Assembly (NCBI GenBank): GCA_003229065.1 | Contig: QIHJ01000261.1 | Span: 1-9,888 of the forward strand | Source: Candidatus Dadabacteria bacterium | GTDB lineage: Bacteria > Desulfobacterota_D > UBA1144 > Nemesobacterales > UBA2774 | DNA: 9,888 nucleotides | Direction: 5' to 3' | Part shown: positions 1 to 6,088 of the stretch, in pieces | How positions within the stretch are numbered: the stretch's first letter is position 1 | Layout of the letters: every line of letters begins with the position of its first letter | The notes under the pieces: model-generated | Databases searched by the model: none | What the model was told of the DNA's origin: nothing | What the model saw: only the letters and a program-made list of their open reading frames with translations | Made by a program: the position numbers and the translations under genes

Positions 1-423
1 TGAGGTAATGAGGTCAACGGACTTATTATCGACAGGAATTTCTTCTAAATAACCTTTTCTGAATTCTACGTTACTATATCCCAGGTTCCGGGTGACTTCA
101 GTCTTTGAAGCGTTGGCGACTTTGAGCATTTCATCGGTCATGTCTACACCTATTATTGCGCCCTCAGGGCCTGTTTTCTTTGCCGCTATGAAGCAGTCAA
201 TCCCGGCGCCTGATCCCAGGTCTAATACAGTCTCTCCCTGTTTTATCCCGGCTATGCTCATCGGGCTTCCGCATCCGTAAAAGCGCTCTATAACCTCACT
301 TGGTATATGACTCGTATCCTCCTCAGGGTAGCTCGCCGGGCAGCAGAGGTTGTCCCGTGGCTCTTCTGCGGCCTTGCCGTAATATTCCTTTACAAATTCC
401 CTTGTACTCTCGTTCTTCTGCAT
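1..423 (-). CDS. arsM: ArsM-like SAM-dependent methyltransferase (3' end outside window)
   Basis: The first 141 residues of a class I SAM-dependent methyltransferase, read from ATG at 423 and still open at base 1. It probably transfers methyl groups from SAM to arsenite in the cytoplasm. The N-terminus carries a vicinal cysteine pair (C27, C28, LCCP) and a YGCGSP motif (C51), an arrangement I associate with ArsM-type enzymes. The SAM-binding motif LDLGSGAGID is at residues 67-76, followed by C77, and GVDMTDEML at 92-100 holds the acidic residue expected to bind the SAM ribose. AGGAGG (minus strand, bases 439-434) lies 10 nt before the ATG and fixes the start. It lies 180 nt downstream of an ArsR repressor on the same strand, which supports the arsenic role. 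The C-terminal half, with any further thiol ligands, is missing, so a related UbiE-like methyltransferase with another substrate is not excluded. Confidence 0.75.
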   Translation of the reverse strand, partial: MQKNESTREFVKEYYGKAAEEPRDNLCCPASYPEEDTSHIPSEVIERFYGCGSPMSIAGIKQGETVLDLGSGAGIDCFIAAKKTGPEGAIIGVDMTDEMLKVANASKTEVTRNLGYSNVEFRKGYLEEIPVDNKSVDLITS

Positions 424-502
424 TTAATTACTGCCTCCTGTTCGTGATTACCTCATATGATTGTTATTCCAAGCCAGTGAGTGCTAAATTGCTCATTTCC
501 AT

Positions 503-531
503 GTCATGCCAATTCGTGGTCATGCCAATTC
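503..531. repeat. 13-bp direct repeat in the arsR-arsM gap
   Basis: GTCATGCCAATTC occurs exactly at 503-515 and again at 519-531, a period of 16 bases, in the gap between arsR and arsM. No third copy is present. It could be a tandem protein-binding site or simple sequence decay; nothing here decides between them. Confidence 0.5.
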
Positions 532-561
532 ATGCTACCTTAAATAATAGAATTCAAACCG

Positions 562-595
562 ATCGTTCCGATGTTGGTATAAATATCGGAATGAT
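562..595. promoter_or_regulatory. Inverted repeat just after arsR
   Basis: TTCCGAT (566-572) is perfectly complementary to ATCGGAA (585-591) around a 12-nt loop, and on the plus strand the arms extend to 562 and 595 through one G-T pair. It begins 9 nt past the arsR stop. No T-run follows on the minus strand, so it does not look like an intrinsic terminator. The TTCCGA half-site recurs in the palindrome upstream of arsR, so a second repressor site or an mRNA processing hairpin between arsR and arsM is possible. Confidence 0.35.
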
Positions 596-603
596 ATGTA
601 AAA

Positions 604-927
604 CTAGCCGCTTTTACCTTTGATAAATTCCTTATTGTTAAACTCTATACTGCAGCAATCAAAGTCGAGCACATTTTTATTGTCAGACTTTCCGTTGTAA
701 AAGATCGGGTGCAATTTATACATGACAAATTTGCCGTCTTTACTGCCCGATACAAGTCCTGCGTTTCGAAGTACGCTCAGATGATGGGATACCTGCGAGT
801 AGTCTACACCAACCCCCTCGGATATATCCGAGACAGAAAACTCTCCGCCAAATAGAAAATCTAGTATCTTAAGACGGGTATCGTCTCCTATGGCTCTTAG
901 AACCTTTGCGCATTTGGTCGAATCCAT
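604..927 (-). CDS. arsR: ArsR/SmtB-family metalloregulatory repressor
   Basis: A 107-residue winged-helix repressor of the ArsR/SmtB family, expected to bind its own promoter as a dimer and release it on binding arsenite or another thiophilic metalloid. The family core is clear: RAIGDDTRLKILDFL (11-25), then the recognition helix region VDYSQVSHHLSVLRNAGLV (41-59), then the wing GSKDGKFVMYKL (61-72). The classical CVC arsenic site of helix 3 is absent; that segment reads FSVSDI. The only cysteines are C6 near the N-terminus and the pair C91-C92 near the C-terminus, so the sensor site is probably built from these. I start at ATG 927, where GAGG lies 12 nt upstream. ATG 939 and TTG 945 are in-frame alternatives; GAGG directly abuts ATG 939, and TTG has no SD. 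It lies upstream of arsM on the same strand, consistent with an autoregulated arsRM operon. Confidence 0.85.
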   Translation of the reverse strand: MDSTKCAKVLRAIGDDTRLKILDFLFGGEFSVSDISEGVGVDYSQVSHHLSVLRNAGLVSGSKDGKFVMYKLHPIFYNGKSDNKNVLDFDCCSIEFNNKEFIKGKSG

Positions 928-981
928 ATTTAAGCCCATCCTCAATAATTTAGATGAGTGTTTTGTTCAAAAGATGCACCA

Positions 982-1001
982 ATTTCGGAAATTGCCGAAA
1001 T
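982..1001. promoter_or_regulatory. Candidate ArsR operator (inverted repeat)
   Basis: ATTTCGG (982-988) and CCGAAAT (995-1001) form a perfect 7-bp inverted repeat with a 6-nt spacer, about 55 to 75 nt upstream of the arsR start. ArsR-family dimers bind imperfect inverted repeats in their own promoters, so position and symmetry fit an operator. It does not closely match a consensus I know. The assignment is inferred from location. Confidence 0.4.
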
Positions 1002-1233
1002 AAAAATAAATGCTCGGTTACGACATACCGGAACCGTATAATTTAGAAGATATGAAATGAACTGGGTTTAGTCAATCCATATTAATAATTAAAAGCCGGT
1101 TATGACGGGATCGGCAAGTCTCGGGGAATTACTTTATCTGCGGGAGCTCTTTGTGTTATGTTATGTTAAAACCGCCCACATAGTTTAAATTGTCCGGCTT
1201 CATCCAAAGTGCTGGAAGAACAATAAGGCGCCG

Positions 1234-1253
1234 GAGGAATAACGAGGAATAAC
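1234..1253 (+). promoter_or_regulatory. Duplicated ribosome binding site before the HAD gene
   Basis: GAGGAATAAC occurs twice back to back (1234-1243 and 1244-1253) before the ATG at 1260. The second GAGGA is 11 nt from the start codon and is the likely functional SD. The first (within GGAGGA) is about 21 nt away, too far to act on this start. Confidence 0.6.
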
Positions 1254-1259
1254 ATATTT

Positions 1260-1937
1260 ATGTTAAAAGCAATTATCTTTGACTTCGACGGCATCATTGC
1301 CCATACGGAGCCAATTCATTTAAAAGCATTCCAAGCCACTCTCTGTGATTATGATATGGAGATGACAGAAGAGGAGTATTTTGAGAAGTACCTTGCCTAT
1401 GACGACAAGACTTTTTTCAGGCAGCTGCTTCAAGACAGAGAATTTAAGCATGATGAGCCGCTCAGACATGAAATGATGAGAGTTAAATCGGCTCATTACG
1501 ACGAACTAATAAGCGGCAATATCGAGCTTCTGCCCGGGGCCCGGGAGCTCATAAAGTCTGTGGGTCATAAGTACCCGCTCGCAATTGGATCCGGAGCGCT
1601 CGGAGTTGAGATCAGACAAATTCTGGAACATGCGGGATTAGAGAGCTATTTCAAAGTAATAGTAAGCGCAGACGAAGTGGAGAGATCAAAACCCGCCCCT
1701 GATGTATTTATAGAAGCCCTATCCCGTATGAATCAGGCTTTTCCCGGCTCAGGAATTTTAGCGAGAAACTGTCTTGTAATTGAGGATTCGGTATCGGGTA
1801 TAGAGGCCGCTCTCTCTTCGGGTATGAAATGTTTGGCTATAACAAACTCGTACCCGGCAGATAAGCTCTCACAGGCGCACTTGATCAAAGACAGCCTTGA
1901 AGGGCTCGGATTAGGCGAGCTTGAGGCGCTTTTTTAG
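1260..1937 (+). CDS. HAD-superfamily hydrolase (beta-phosphoglucomutase/phosphatase-like)
   Basis: A 225-residue haloacid dehalogenase-superfamily protein of subfamily IA, acting on a phosphorylated small molecule, probably a sugar phosphate, through a phospho-aspartate intermediate. All four HAD motifs are present: I, FDFDG, with nucleophile D8 and acid/base D10; II, GSG, with S111; III, K144 in RSKPAPD; IV, IEDS, with E175 and D176 for magnesium. The region at about 15-90 forms the helical cap that sets substrate choice. Length and the DFDG start match beta-phosphoglucomutase, phosphoglycolate phosphatase and related enzymes, which motifs alone cannot separate. It starts 323 nt from divergent arsR and is followed after 41 nt by manC. 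A sugar-phosphate link to manC is conceivable, but a terminator overlapping its end and a separate manC promoter suggest independent transcription. Confidence 0.85.
   Translation: MLKAIIFDFDGIIAHTEPIHLKAFQATLCDYDMEMTEEEYFEKYLAYDDKTFFRQLLQDREFKHDEPLRHEMMRVKSAHYDELISGNIELLPGARELIKSVGHKYPLAIGSGALGVEIRQILEHAGLESYFKVIVSADEVERSKPAPDVFIEALSRMNQAFPGSGILARNCLVIEDSVSGIEAALSSGMKCLAITNSYPADKLSQAHLIKDSLEGLGLGELEALF
1894..1935 (+). terminator. Possible intrinsic terminator overlapping the HAD 3' end
   Basis: The arms GCCTTGAAG (1894-1902) and CTTGAGGC (1920-1927) pair with one bulge and one G-T pair. CTCG (1905-1908) pairs with CGAG (1916-1919) around a 7-nt loop. Two bases later comes a run of six T (1930-1935). 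The structure lies inside the last codons of the HAD gene, and the manC promoter follows directly. Confidence 0.4.
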
Positions 1938-1943
1938 ATATAT

Positions 1944-1972
1944 TTGAGAAATTTCTAAAGTCCTATTACTAT
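1944..1972 (+). promoter_or_regulatory. Candidate sigma70 promoter of manC (leaderless)
   Basis: TTGAGA (1944-1949, five of six matches to TTGACA) and TACTAT (1967-1972, four of six matches to TATAAT) are separated by 17 nt. Counting the last -10 base as -7 puts +1 at 1979, the A of the manC ATG, so the transcript would be leaderless. This agrees with the absence of an SD before manC. Confidence 0.5.
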
Positions 1973-1978
1973 TAACTT

Positions 1979-3067
1979 ATGAAGCTCTATGCTCTGATAA
2001 TGGCAGGTGGTGAGGGGAAAAGGTTCTGGCCTCTCAGCACAAAAGATAAGCCAAAACAGTTTCTTTCACTCCTGGGCGATAAATCTCTCATACGCCAGAC
2101 AGTCGACAGGATACTGCCGCTCATTCCTATAGAGAGGGTTTTTATAGTTACCGTAAAGCTATATGCGGAAGAGACACTTAAGCATATACCCGAGCTTCCC
2201 CGGGAAAATCTTATCCTTGAGCCCGAGGGAAAGAACACAGCGCCCTGCATAGCCTACGGCTCTCTCAGGATAGCCGCTATAGATACCGACTCGGTGACAG
2301 CTGTACTGCCTGCCGACCATGCAATAGGGGATGAGGATGAATTCAGAAGTGTGCTGGAATTCGCATATGAAGCCTCCGGGTACAAGCTTGAAAGGGGCGT
2401 GACTCCGCTTATAACTCTCGGTGTAAAACCGTCTTCTCCAGAGACCGGGTACGGTTATATAAAAGCGGGGGATGAGGAGATTACGTCGAAAAACGGCTAT
2501 AGAGCGCTCAAAGTGGATAAATTTACTGAAAAACCTGATTTTGATACGGCAATCCAATTTCTGAATGAGGGCGATTACTATTGGAACAGTGGCATGTTTA
2601 TATGGAAGACCTCATCCATATTGAGGGAATTTGCTACCCTCCTTCCGGATTGGTCCGGATGCTTTAGTAAAGTCTCAGCGGATTTAGGAAAACCCGAAGA
2701 AGCTAAATCAGTGTCTGAATTTTACTCAAGTATAGAACCCGGTTCCATAGATAATCTAATACTAGAGCGCTCGGGCAACACTTTAGTTATACCGACATAT
2801 TTTCCGTGGAGCGATGTCGGGAGCTGGAAAGCGTTATATGAGTACACAAGCGGCGGCAATAGTGAAAATGTATTAAGAGCTAAAGCTGTTACAATAAACT
2901 CCTCTTCATGTATGGTCATTGGTGAAGACAGGACTATTGCGCTCGTCGGCGTCTCGGACCTGGTAGTTGTGGATACAAAAGACGCAGTGCTCGTGCTAAA
3001 TAAGGAAAGCTCGCAGGATGTTAAAAAAATTGTAGAAGAGCTCGGAAAATTAGGGAAGAGTGATTAA
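1979..3067 (+). CDS. manC: Mannose-1-phosphate guanylyltransferase
   Basis: GDP-mannose pyrophosphorylase: mannose-1-phosphate plus GTP gives GDP-mannose and diphosphate, in the cytoplasm, supplying mannose and its derivatives for LPS, capsule or glycoprotein glycans. The nucleotidyltransferase signature spans residues 9-28: AGGEGKRFWPLS, then PKQF. Further family motifs are EPEGKNTAPC (81-90), LPADH (110-114), PETGYGY (154-160), FTEKP (182-186), YWNSGMF (201-207) and FPWSDVGSW (274-282). At 362 residues it is the single-domain form, without the C-terminal phosphomannose isomerase domain of the roughly 480-residue AlgA/ManC bifunctional enzymes. The start at ATG 1979 puts the catalytic signature in the usual place near the N-terminus. 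No Shine-Dalgarno is visible, and a promoter is positioned to make a leaderless message. It stands 90 nt upstream of gmk, which has its own promoter candidate. Confidence 0.93.
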   Translation: MKLYALIMAGGEGKRFWPLSTKDKPKQFLSLLGDKSLIRQTVDRILPLIPIERVFIVTVKLYAEETLKHIPELPRENLILEPEGKNTAPCIAYGSLRIAAIDTDSVTAVLPADHAIGDEDEFRSVLEFAYEASGYKLERGVTPLITLGVKPSSPETGYGYIKAGDEEITSKNGYRALKVDKFTEKPDFDTAIQFLNEGDYYWNSGMFIWKTSSILREFATLLPDWSGCFSKVSADLGKPEEAKSVSEFYSSIEPGSIDNLILERSGNTLVIPTYFPWSDVGSWKALYEYTSGGNSENVLRAKAVTINSSSCMVIGEDRTIALVGVSDLVVVDTKDAVLVLNKESSQDVKKIVEELGKLGKSD

Positions 3068-3085
3068 TCCAACCTCCCTTATTAA

Positions 3086-3113
3086 TTGAAAATTCTCAAA
3101 AATGTCCTAGAAT
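3086..3113 (+). promoter_or_regulatory. Candidate sigma70 promoter of gmk-rel
   Basis: TTGAAA (3086-3091) and TAGAAT (3108-3113) are each five of six to consensus with a 16-nt spacer, in the 90-nt gap after manC. Transcription would begin near 3120, giving a leader of about 38 nt that includes AAAGG (3148-3152), 5 nt before the gmk ATG. Confidence 0.5.
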
Positions 3114-3157
3114 TCTTATACACTTAGGAAAGTTTTGTATCCGGATTAAAGGCTAAT

Positions 3158-3739
3158 ATGATACGAGAGGGAATTATATTTATTATCTCAGGCCCCTCAG
3201 GGGGCGGAAAAACATCTCTGACCACAAGAGTGATGACTGAGCTCGGCAACCTCAGGTTTTCAGTCTCTTATACCACCAGAGAGCCCCGTGAAGGAGAAGT
3301 GGACGGTAAGGATTATAGATTCGTCTCTGAGTCTGAATTTAATGATATGGTAAGGGAAAACAAATTTGCCGAATACGCGAATGTTTACGGCAACTTATAT
3401 GGTACGCCACTTGATCAATTCGAAACAGCCAATAAAACCGGGGTCGATCTCATCCTGGATATAGACGTGCAGGGAGCAAAACAAATAAGAGAAAAATGTT
3501 CAAGAGGCATATTCTGTTTTGTAACGCCTTCAAGCTTTGAGGAGCTGCGGGCAAGGCTTATGCGAAGGGGAACAGAAGGGGACCCGGAAATAGAAAGACG
3601 TATATCAGTTGCACGTAAAGAGATGGAAGAGATGGGTCACTATGATTATATTATACATAACGATGATTTAGATGAGGCCGTATGCACTCTTAAGGATATT
3701 ATAGAGTCAAAGAGACAGGAGCAGCAAAGAGGCCCTTAA
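3158..3739 (+). CDS. gmk: Guanylate kinase
   Basis: Guanylate kinase: phosphorylates GMP with ATP to GDP in the cytoplasm, essential for GTP supply. The P-loop GPSGGGKTS is at residues 12-20. The guanylate kinase signature is at 39-53 (TTREPREGEVDGKDY) and includes the GMP-binding arginines and tyrosine. YGTPLD (81-86) and DIDVQGAKQI (101-110) are the next conserved blocks. The lid region around RLMRRGTEGDPEIERRI (133-149) carries the conserved arginines. At 193 residues it is close to the usual length of about 205. AAAGG 5 nt upstream supports ATG 3158. The bifunctional (p)ppGpp enzyme follows after 27 nt, a conserved partnership; Gmk is a known target of (p)ppGpp inhibition in several bacteria. 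The small rpoZ gene often found between them is not present. Confidence 0.96.
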   Translation: MIREGIIFIISGPSGGGKTSLTTRVMTELGNLRFSVSYTTREPREGEVDGKDYRFVSESEFNDMVRENKFAEYANVYGNLYGTPLDQFETANKTGVDLILDIDVQGAKQIREKCSRGIFCFVTPSSFEELRARLMRRGTEGDPEIERRISVARKEMEEMGHYDYIIHNDDLDEAVCTLKDIIESKRQEQQRGP

Positions 3740-3766
3740 ATTTAAACGAGGGCTTGCGAGTAAAAC

Positions 3767-5929
3767 ATGATCAGGCTGAACGACATAATAGACAGGGTTA
3801 ATTCGTACCTCTATCTTAACGACGGGGACGTTGAATTGATTAAGAAGGCATATGTGTACTCAGCAAAAGTCCACGCCGGGCAAAAGCGAAGCTCCGGAGA
3901 GCCTTATCTCAGCCACCCTCTTGAGGTAAGCGGAATCATTTCCGAGATGAAGCTTGATCTCTCTTCCATAATCACGGGGCTTTTGCACGACACTGTAGAG
4001 GATACGCTCGCAACCTCAGACGAAATAGAGTCTCTATTCGGGAAAGAGATCGCTTACCTTGTGGACGGTGTTACAAAGATAAGTCAGCTCCCGTACTCTT
4101 CAAAAAAAGAGCGTCAGGCCGAGAGTTTCAGAAAGCTTATACTGGCCACTGCCAAGGACATAAGGGTCGTTCTAATAAAGCTTGCAGACAGGCTCCACAA
4201 TATGCGCACTCTCGAGCATCTTTCAGAGGAAAGACAGATGAGAATAGCTAAGGAAACTATCGAGATCTATGCTCCCCTGTCTCACCGTCTGGGAATAAAC
4301 TGGGTGACGAATGATCTTGAGGATTTAGCCTTCAGCTTTATAAACCGTGAGGAGTTTGGGCGGCTTTCCAAACTGATTACTGAAAGGAAATCAGAGTGGG
4401 AGAAGCATGTTGATGATATAAGGACAATTATAGAAAGTAAGCTTATGGAATTTGATATAAGCTCTGAGGTCACAGGAAGATTCAAGCATATATACGGTAT
4501 ATATAGTAAGATGCAGTCCCAGAATCTCGAATTCGATAACGTATATGACGTTATAGCGTTTAGGATCATTACAAACTCCCTTAAAGAATGCTATGAGGCT
4601 CTGGGGGCAGTGCATTCGTCATGGAAACCTGTGCCGGGGCGTTTTAAGGACTATATAGCTCTTCCAAAGGGTAACGGTTACCAGTCACTTCATACAACGG
4701 TGATCGGCCCGTTCGGCGAGAGGATGGAAATACAGATAAGAACGCGGGCTATGCACGAAATCGCTGAGTACGGCGTGGCATCTCATTGGACATACAAAGA
4801 GGGTAAGCTCGAAGAGGGCGGCACTTATGAAATTTATTCCACACTCCGCCAGCTGCTTGAGTGGAAGGACATCCAGGACCCCACAGAATACATGGAGGCG
4901 ATAAAGGGCGAGCTTATAACAAACGTTTTATACGTATTTACACCCCAGGGTGATCTGAGAGAGCTTCCTACTGGGGCAACTCCGATCGACTTCGCTTATT
5001 CCGTGCATACAGAGGTGGGAAACACATGCACGGGGGCAATGGTAAACGGCAAGCTCGTGCCTCTTAACTACCAGTTAAAAACAGGCGATACTATAAAAAT
5101 AGTAACTTCCAGAGACAGACACCCAAGCCGCGACTGGCTTAAATTCGTAATTACCTCAAACGCTAAAACAAAAATCCGAAACTGGCTCCGTAACGAAGAG
5201 AGAACACAGTCCGAGATTGTGGGTAAATCCATTTGCGAAAGAAAATTCAAACAGCACGGACTTGACTTCAATAAACTCCTCAAAAAGGGTGAGCTTCAAA
5301 AATCGCTTGCGGAGCTAAAGATTAAGGACGTAAAAGAGCTGTACCTTGCTGTAGGGTTCGGCAAGATGTCGGTGAACGATTTGCTCAAACGTATCCTGCC
5401 GAGTGATAAAATGGACGCTCCTCCCGAAAAGGAGTCACGGATCGAAAAGATAATCAAAACCATTACACGATCCTCTGAAGGGGGGATACTCGTAAGGGGA
5501 TATGAGGACGTGATGATAAGGTTTGCCAACTGCTGCTCTCCTCTTCCGGGAGAGGACATATTGGGCTATATAACACGAGGAAAAGGTATCACTATACATA
5601 AAGACGATTGTCCTACACTGCACGAGGTCGATCGCGCAAGGAGGATTGATGTCGAATGGGACAAGAATTTCGAGGGGCTCAGACCTGTGAGATTAATGGT
5701 TATGTGCTCAGACCGCCCTGGTGTGCTTTCCGATATCTCAAGCTCTATCTCAGCCTGTGACGTTAATATTGCCAAAGCGGAAATGCATGCCGACGATGTG
5801 GAAAGCGCTATGGGTAATTTTGATGTTATTATCTCAAACCTCTCGCAGCTTGAAAATGTCATGAAATCTATTAAGAAGGTAAAGGGCGTAAAATCCGTAG
5901 TGCGCTCTAATGAAAGGGAAAGGACATAG
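3767..5929 (+). CDS. rel: Bifunctional (p)ppGpp synthetase/hydrolase (Rel/SpoT)
   Basis: Full-length RelA/SpoT homologue of 720 residues that makes (p)ppGpp from ATP and GDP/GTP and also hydrolyses it, setting the stringent response. The hydrolase HD domain is intact: H36, H50, H74-D75 and D141 are the metal ligands, with HDTVED (74-79) for catalysis. The synthetase domain has its G-loop at 237-249 (GRFKHIYGIYSKM), D261, GYQSLHT (304-310) and E321 in MEIQIRT. The substrate motif is RFKD (292-295), the RxKD form of bifunctional Rel rather than the ExDD of monofunctional RelA. The regulatory half has a TGS domain (about 385-447), a helical domain, a zinc-finger-like segment (CCSPLPGEDI at 589-598, C615) and a C-terminal ACT domain (about 640-715). 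ATG 3767 gives the usual IRLNDIIDRV start; the SD is weak (GCGAG, 6 nt upstream). Probably co-transcribed with gmk. No terminator is obvious after the stop. Confidence 0.96.
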   Translation: MIRLNDIIDRVNSYLYLNDGDVELIKKAYVYSAKVHAGQKRSSGEPYLSHPLEVSGIISEMKLDLSSIITGLLHDTVEDTLATSDEIESLFGKEIAYLVDGVTKISQLPYSSKKERQAESFRKLILATAKDIRVVLIKLADRLHNMRTLEHLSEERQMRIAKETIEIYAPLSHRLGINWVTNDLEDLAFSFINREEFGRLSKLITERKSEWEKHVDDIRTIIESKLMEFDISSEVTGRFKHIYGIYSKMQSQNLEFDNVYDVIAFRIITNSLKECYEALGAVHSSWKPVPGRFKDYIALPKGNGYQSLHTTVIGPFGERMEIQIRTRAMHEIAEYGVASHWTYKEGKLEEGGTYEIYSTLRQLLEWKDIQDPTEYMEAIKGELITNVLYVFTPQGDLRELPTGATPIDFAYSVHTEVGNTCTGAMVNGKLVPLNYQLKTGDTIKIVTSRDRHPSRDWLKFVITSNAKTKIRNWLRNEERTQSEIVGKSICERKFKQHGLDFNKLLKKGELQKSLAELKIKDVKELYLAVGFGKMSVNDLLKRILPSDKMDAPPEKESRIEKIIKTITRSSEGGILVRGYEDVMIRFANCCSPLPGEDILGYITRGKGITIHKDDCPTLHEVDRARRIDVEWDKNFEGLRPVRLMVMCSDRPGVLSDISSSISACDVNIAKAEMHADDVESAMGNFDVIISNLSQLENVMKSIKKVKGVKSVVRSNERERT

Positions 5930-6016
5930 CGTTCAACCAATTAACTTTCAAATCCAATAGCAGTTGCAAGATGAATAGAATGATATTTAACAAGTTTCAT
6001 TATTATTGCGCTGCCG

Positions 6017-6042
6017 AGCCGTTTTTATTGTTTGAAGCGGCT
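6017..6042 (+). other. Hairpin between rel and lepB
   Basis: AGCCG (6017-6021) pairs with CGGCT (6038-6042), and the stem can be extended by weaker T-G and T-A pairs. No T-run follows on the plus strand, so it is not a standard intrinsic terminator. It ends just before the lepB promoter. It may be a weak transcript-end structure; function unknown. Confidence 0.25.
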
Positions 6043-6047
6043 TCGTA

Positions 6048-6076
6048 TTGAAACAGATTAATTCGCCATATATACT
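6048..6076 (+). promoter_or_regulatory. Strong sigma70-type promoter of the lepB-pyr operon
   Basis: TTGAAA (6048-6053) and TATACT (6071-6076) are separated by the ideal 17 nt, with five of six and four of six matches to consensus. The predicted +1 is about 6083, only 6 nt before the lepB ATG at 6089, so the leader is too short for an SD and none is seen. It is the best promoter in the window and the only one visible before the five-gene run that follows. Confidence 0.6.
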
Positions 6077-6088
6077 CAAACCTCAATT

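Larger units (their letters stand above)
928..1259. other. Divergent intergenic region between arsR and the HAD gene
   Basis: A 332-nt A+T-rich gap that must hold the leftward arsR promoter and whatever drives the rightward HAD gene. I found no convincing -35/-10 pair for either gene. A weak arsR -10 candidate is TAAATT (minus strand, 952-947), without a good -35. What is visible is the palindrome at 982-1001, a small GTTATGTTATGTTA repeat near 1155-1168, and the doubled SD-like motif at 1234-1253. A 28-codon ORF from 1102 has no ribosome binding site and I do not call it. Confidence 0.5.

Noticed and set aside
92..623. Two plus-strand ORFs (92-280 and 300-623) over the arsM region
   Set aside because: They lie antisense to or beyond a frame with clear SAM-methyltransferase motifs, have no SD, and their translations show no family features.
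1155..1168. GTTATGTTATGTTA short repeat considered as a promoter or phase-variable tract
   Set aside because: Only two full units, and no -35/-10 pair at proper spacing could be built around it.
1102..1188. 28-codon ORF in the arsR-HAD gap
   Set aside because: No ribosome binding site, no recognisable features and chance length for this composition.
2159..2557. 132-codon minus-strand ORF inside manC
   Set aside because: Shadow of manC, which carries all family motifs in the plus frame.
5566..5940. 124-codon minus-strand ORF inside the 3' end of rel
   Set aside because: Antisense to the zinc-finger and ACT domains of Rel; no SD and no protein-like motifs.
6017..6042. Hairpin after rel considered as an intrinsic terminator
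   Set aside because: No T-run follows the stem, so I list it only as a hairpin of unknown function.
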